Origin: Planctomycetaceae bacterium | GTDB taxonomy: Bacteria; Planctomycetota; Planctomycetia; Planctomycetales; Planctomycetaceae | Assembly (NCBI GenBank): GCA_021732415.1 | Contig: JAKFVC010000272.1 | Coordinates: 1 to 35,552, forward strand | Direction of reading: 5' to 3' | DNA: 35,552 nt | In this document: positions 33,181 through 35,552 of the stretch, in pieces | Position numbering within the stretch: position 1 is the first letter of the stretch | How the letters are laid out: every line of letters begins with the position of its first letter | The notes under the pieces: model-generated | The model's database searches: none | What the model was told of the DNA's origin: nothing | Seen by the model: the letters and a program-made list of their open reading frames with translations, nothing else | Program-made: the position numbers and the translations under genes

Positions 33181-35133
33181 CTAACGCATTAGCAATTCAT
33201 CTTCGCTGGGCGACTCGGTTCTGAAATCGGTCGGGATGATGAGCTCGGTCTCAAGTTTCTCGCCGTCATCGAGTGGGTCGATACGGGCTGGCGCTTGTCG
33301 CGGTTGCGTTGAACCGATCTGAGTTCCGCCAACGACCAGTTGTCGCAATGACTGTCGCAACCCGATACGCTGTTGTTGTTCGAGCCCGCTGACCATCATA
33401 ATGTCGTCTACGACATAGTGGTCGCCTTCTTTTTTCATATGGACCTTCGCACCATAGCGTTCGTTGCCCAGCACCAGCATGGCTCGGTCGGTTTTCAACA
33501 GAATGCTGTTGACGGGCACTTGCAGGTAGGGAGTCGGCTCGACCTTCAGCTTCGGAATGCGATCCATCGACTGGAACACCAGCTTATTAAATTCGCGGGA
33601 CGAATTGGCCCGGACGACAGTCATATTGCGACTCGCCATCGCCTCGGTAAAGGCCTGCAATGGAATGACCACTTCCAGACATTCTTTCAATGAGGTCGGC
33701 CGTTCGATCGCCGGGGCCCTCACATCGTCCACTAACAGCGAACCATTCTGATCTCGTAAAACATAGGTCAGAGGAGTCTGCCCCTGGTTTACGTCGACTT
33801 CCGTCAGAGCTCCGCGGAAACGGGTTTCCGTGATCTGGATGGACCGCGAGTTGATCGCGTCCAGCGGCAGGGATCCAATGTTTTCCAGCTCCACGCGTTT
33901 CCAGACTCGAGTGTTGAAATCAGTGGTGGCCGACAGCCGAATCGCCTTCAGATCGCGTTCGGCCAGGGCTTCCGCAAATACTTGAGCGACCGTCTGAGAC
34001 GAGAAGAGTGCCGACAGACGCTTTTCCTGCTTCGCGGCCAGATCGTGTAACGTGACTTCTTCCACGAGATAGGGCTTCGCCGAAGTGACGCTATCGTCGA
34101 TCGCATTACCCTCTTCATCGCGCTCCGGCGGACCCTGCGTCAACGACAACCGAATGATCTGATTCTCTTGCTTGATCAACACTTCAGCCCGGGTCATCAA
34201 CAACTTGATGTCGACGTCTCCCTTGGCGGAATCGATGTCGGGCAGCGGCACCTGGCTCAAGTCGGCGCTGTCGAGATTGGAGCGATAGAAACGGGCCACG
34301 CACAGTTTCTGGATTTCGGATTTGTCATTCTTACGATAGGCATCGCAGAAGCGAATGGCCGTCAACATGACCTGCGCCTGCTTCCGCAGCGATGGAATCG
34401 TTTCTCCCTCGCGGCGAGACTGTACAGCCAGGTCATCAGCCAGCCAGCGGCCATCGCTTTGCCGCAGTGTCAGCATGATCTCCCCGACTTTGCGGGGGAG
34501 TCGCACCAATGCCATGTTGGCATGGCCTTCGACCTCGGGCTTTAACTTTTTGCGATTCAGGTCAGCCGTGACTTTCGCGGTGAACTTAGCCAGGCCAGAT
34601 TCCGGCAGCGGTTCGAGGGCTTTGCGCAATTCGGGCGTGCTCGTAGCGAGGATTTCCTCACGTTTGCCGCCTTCCCAGGCATCCAGGAACTCCTGGATAC
34701 TCAGCAACAAATCCATCTGTTCGGCGACGGTCTTGTTGACCTGACCCGGCTTGAGGCGACGTTTGAATTCCACGTCGTCAACGACCCAGCGATTGGTTTT
34801 CTCGTCTTTAATCAGATCGATGTAGAGCTTGCGTTTTCGCTCGCCGACTTCCACCAGTACACGTTTCTGATCGGGGCTTTCGTCTTCGACCTTCACCACC
34901 TTCATCTCGCCAGCCGGAATATTCAACAGCTTGATCGCATCGGCGGCTTCTTTATGGCGCAGGGCGGTGGCCTGGAATTCGGGTGATGTCGACTTCTTCA
35001 GATCCTCCAGATCAGATTTCTGGAGGCTCTCTGTGAAGGAGTTGATCGTGCGCGTCTCGAGAACGTGCGCGCACCCGGCGAATCCAGCCAAGCTGGCACC
35101 GCACAACAGGAGTGACCAAAGTCTGCGCTGCAT
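33181..35133 (-). CDS. lipoprotein made of five NTF2-like units
   Basis: ATG 35133 is preferred because AAGGA lies eight bases upstream; ATG 35142 has no spacing for one. The 650-residue product starts with a lipoprotein signal (LAGFAGC, Cys21). The rest repeats a pattern of about 100 residues: a helical start with F-x-x-A/S, then two strands ending in 'W/Y-V-V-D-D-V'. Units are near 28-125, 140-238, 252-365, 378-473 and 487-583. Starts include FTESLQKSDLEDLKKSTSPE, FLDAWEGGKREEILATSTPE and FTEAMASRNMTVVRANSSRE; ends include RWVVDDVEF, RWLADDLAV, LLVDDVRAP and YVVDDIMMV. This is the NTF2/SnoaL-like cone fold, often ligand-binding. Exported and membrane-attached; function unknown. Confidence 0.8.
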   Translation of the reverse strand: MQRRLWSLLLCGASLAGFAGCAHVLETRTINSFTESLQKSDLEDLKKSTSPEFQATALRHKEAADAIKLLNIPAGEMKVVKVEDESPDQKRVLVEVGERKRKLYIDLIKDEKTNRWVVDDVEFKRRLKPGQVNKTVAEQMDLLLSIQEFLDAWEGGKREEILATSTPELRKALEPLPESGLAKFTAKVTADLNRKKLKPEVEGHANMALVRLPRKVGEIMLTLRQSDGRWLADDLAVQSRREGETIPSLRKQAQVMLTAIRFCDAYRKNDKSEIQKLCVARFYRSNLDSADLSQVPLPDIDSAKGDVDIKLLMTRAEVLIKQENQIIRLSLTQGPPERDEEGNAIDDSVTSAKPYLVEEVTLHDLAAKQEKRLSALFSSQTVAQVFAEALAERDLKAIRLSATTDFNTRVWKRVELENIGSLPLDAINSRSIQITETRFRGALTEVDVNQGQTPLTYVLRDQNGSLLVDDVRAPAIERPTSLKECLEVVIPLQAFTEAMASRNMTVVRANSSREFNKLVFQSMDRIPKLKVEPTPYLQVPVNSILLKTDRAMLVLGNERYGAKVHMKKEGDHYVVDDIMMVSGLEQQQRIGLRQSLRQLVVGGTQIGSTQPRQAPARIDPLDDGEKLETELIIPTDFRTESPSEDELLMR

Positions 35134-35142
35134 GTCCGCCAT

Positions 35143-35516
35143 CCTTAGGCGTGAAGGGAATACCGGAACCGATGTGTGATGTGAGGAATCAGGCGGGGCA
35201 TACGAAAATCGTGCTGCACAGGTCTCGGTGAACCGTGCAGGGCGATGTTCGAATTCAATTTTGCGGAGGGATTATGTTCGACGTGAAGGACAACAGGTCG
35301 ACCCGGTTGAGGGCTGACTGCTGCGGCCACGTCTGTGGATCTGCATAGAAGGGAGGCTTGGAGCGGCGGTTTATCTCACAAAGGTTCTAGAAGGTCAAGA
35401 GGGGCTTTGTGTGAATAAGCAAATCGAGTGCGGGACGGGGTTCGCGCGGCGCACTGAGTGTGATAAAAAGTCAATGGAGCTTTTCGTGTTCGCCATTTAG
35501 ACAAGGAAGTCAGGAG
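35143..35516. other. 374-base intergenic region at the right end
   Basis: No gene is seen. It would hold divergent promoters for the NTF2-repeat lipoprotein and the next gene. The 17-base sequence at 35425-35441 is the inverted copy of 111-127. AGGAAG and AGGAG at about 35502-35516 are the ribosome binding site region of the gene at the edge. Confidence 0.35.
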
Positions 35517-35552
35517 ATGGCCAAATCCAAGCAAGAGTTGTCGCCGGAAGTG
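35517..35552 (+). CDS. start of a gene running off the window
   Basis: ATG 35517 follows AGGAAGTCAGGAG and opens MAKSKQELSPEV before the sequence ends. The good ribosome binding site makes it a probable true start. Nothing can be said of the product. Confidence 0.55.
   Translation, partial: MAKSKQELSPEV

Overview
The window reads as planctomycete chromosome, probably from the Planctomycetales. The evidence is family content: a DUF1559 prepilin-like protein beside a short regulatory-like lipoprotein, a very large Hanks-type kinase with 'DWG' in place of DFG and a C-terminal TPR half, a CRTAC1/ASPIC FG-GAP lipoprotein, squalene-cyclase-like secreted repeats, SEC-C and PSP1-like proteins, and many long intergenic inverted repeats. 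GC content is moderate to high and most genes stand singly or in short runs. I see no rRNA, tRNA, CRISPR array, phage genes or transposase.

Layout. 1-5.1 kb: two secreted sialidase-fold proteins (317-1582, 1862-3466) converge on a secreted neutral-ceramidase-like protein (3480-4913), a set suited to deglycosylating and processing host or algal glycoconjugates. 5.1-7.4 kb: an ECF sigma factor, a one-TM small protein and a one-TM LTxxQ protein with a His-rich tail form an operon resembling the CnrH/CnrY/CnrX arrangement. 7.8-11.7 kb: a SEC-C protein and a group II PLP decarboxylase. 12-16 kb: a squalene-cyclase-like secreted protein, a small lipoprotein, a YjbQ thiamine-phosphate synthase, and the lipoprotein/DUF1559 pair. 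16.2-19.5 kb: a CRTAC1-type FG-GAP lipoprotein diverging from a membrane TPR protein. 19.6-24.1 kb: the giant kinase diverging from a STAS-domain protein. 24.1-29.2 kb: a small unknown protein enclosed by an inverted repeat, then leftward genes for an unknown helical protein, a PSP1-like protein, a CxxC/CxxC small protein and a large unknown protein. 29.3-30.1 kb: a two-gene module encoding a predicted PARP-like ADP-ribosyltransferase and a 70-residue partner, a candidate toxin-antitoxin pair. 30.2-35.1 kb: PhoU, a family 5 solute-binding protein, and a lipoprotein built of five NTF2-like units. A new gene starts at the right edge.

Intergenic repeats are the second theme. At least ten long inverted repeats or solo arms occur. 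They sort into recurring families: three share a terminal arm (7.43, 10.02 and 26.0 kb), three share a GAGCCGGG-type arm (1.62, 11.82 and 26.82 kb), and two use the CGTGGGACGGGTCTCC arm. The last two both sit exactly between convergent genes, and one of them encloses a gene.

The strongest candidates for something undescribed are the ADP-ribosyltransferase/partner module with its palindromic start site, the His-tailed CnrYXH-like operon, and the mirrored-arm repeat family. All functional statements are inferred from motifs and context; nothing was searched.
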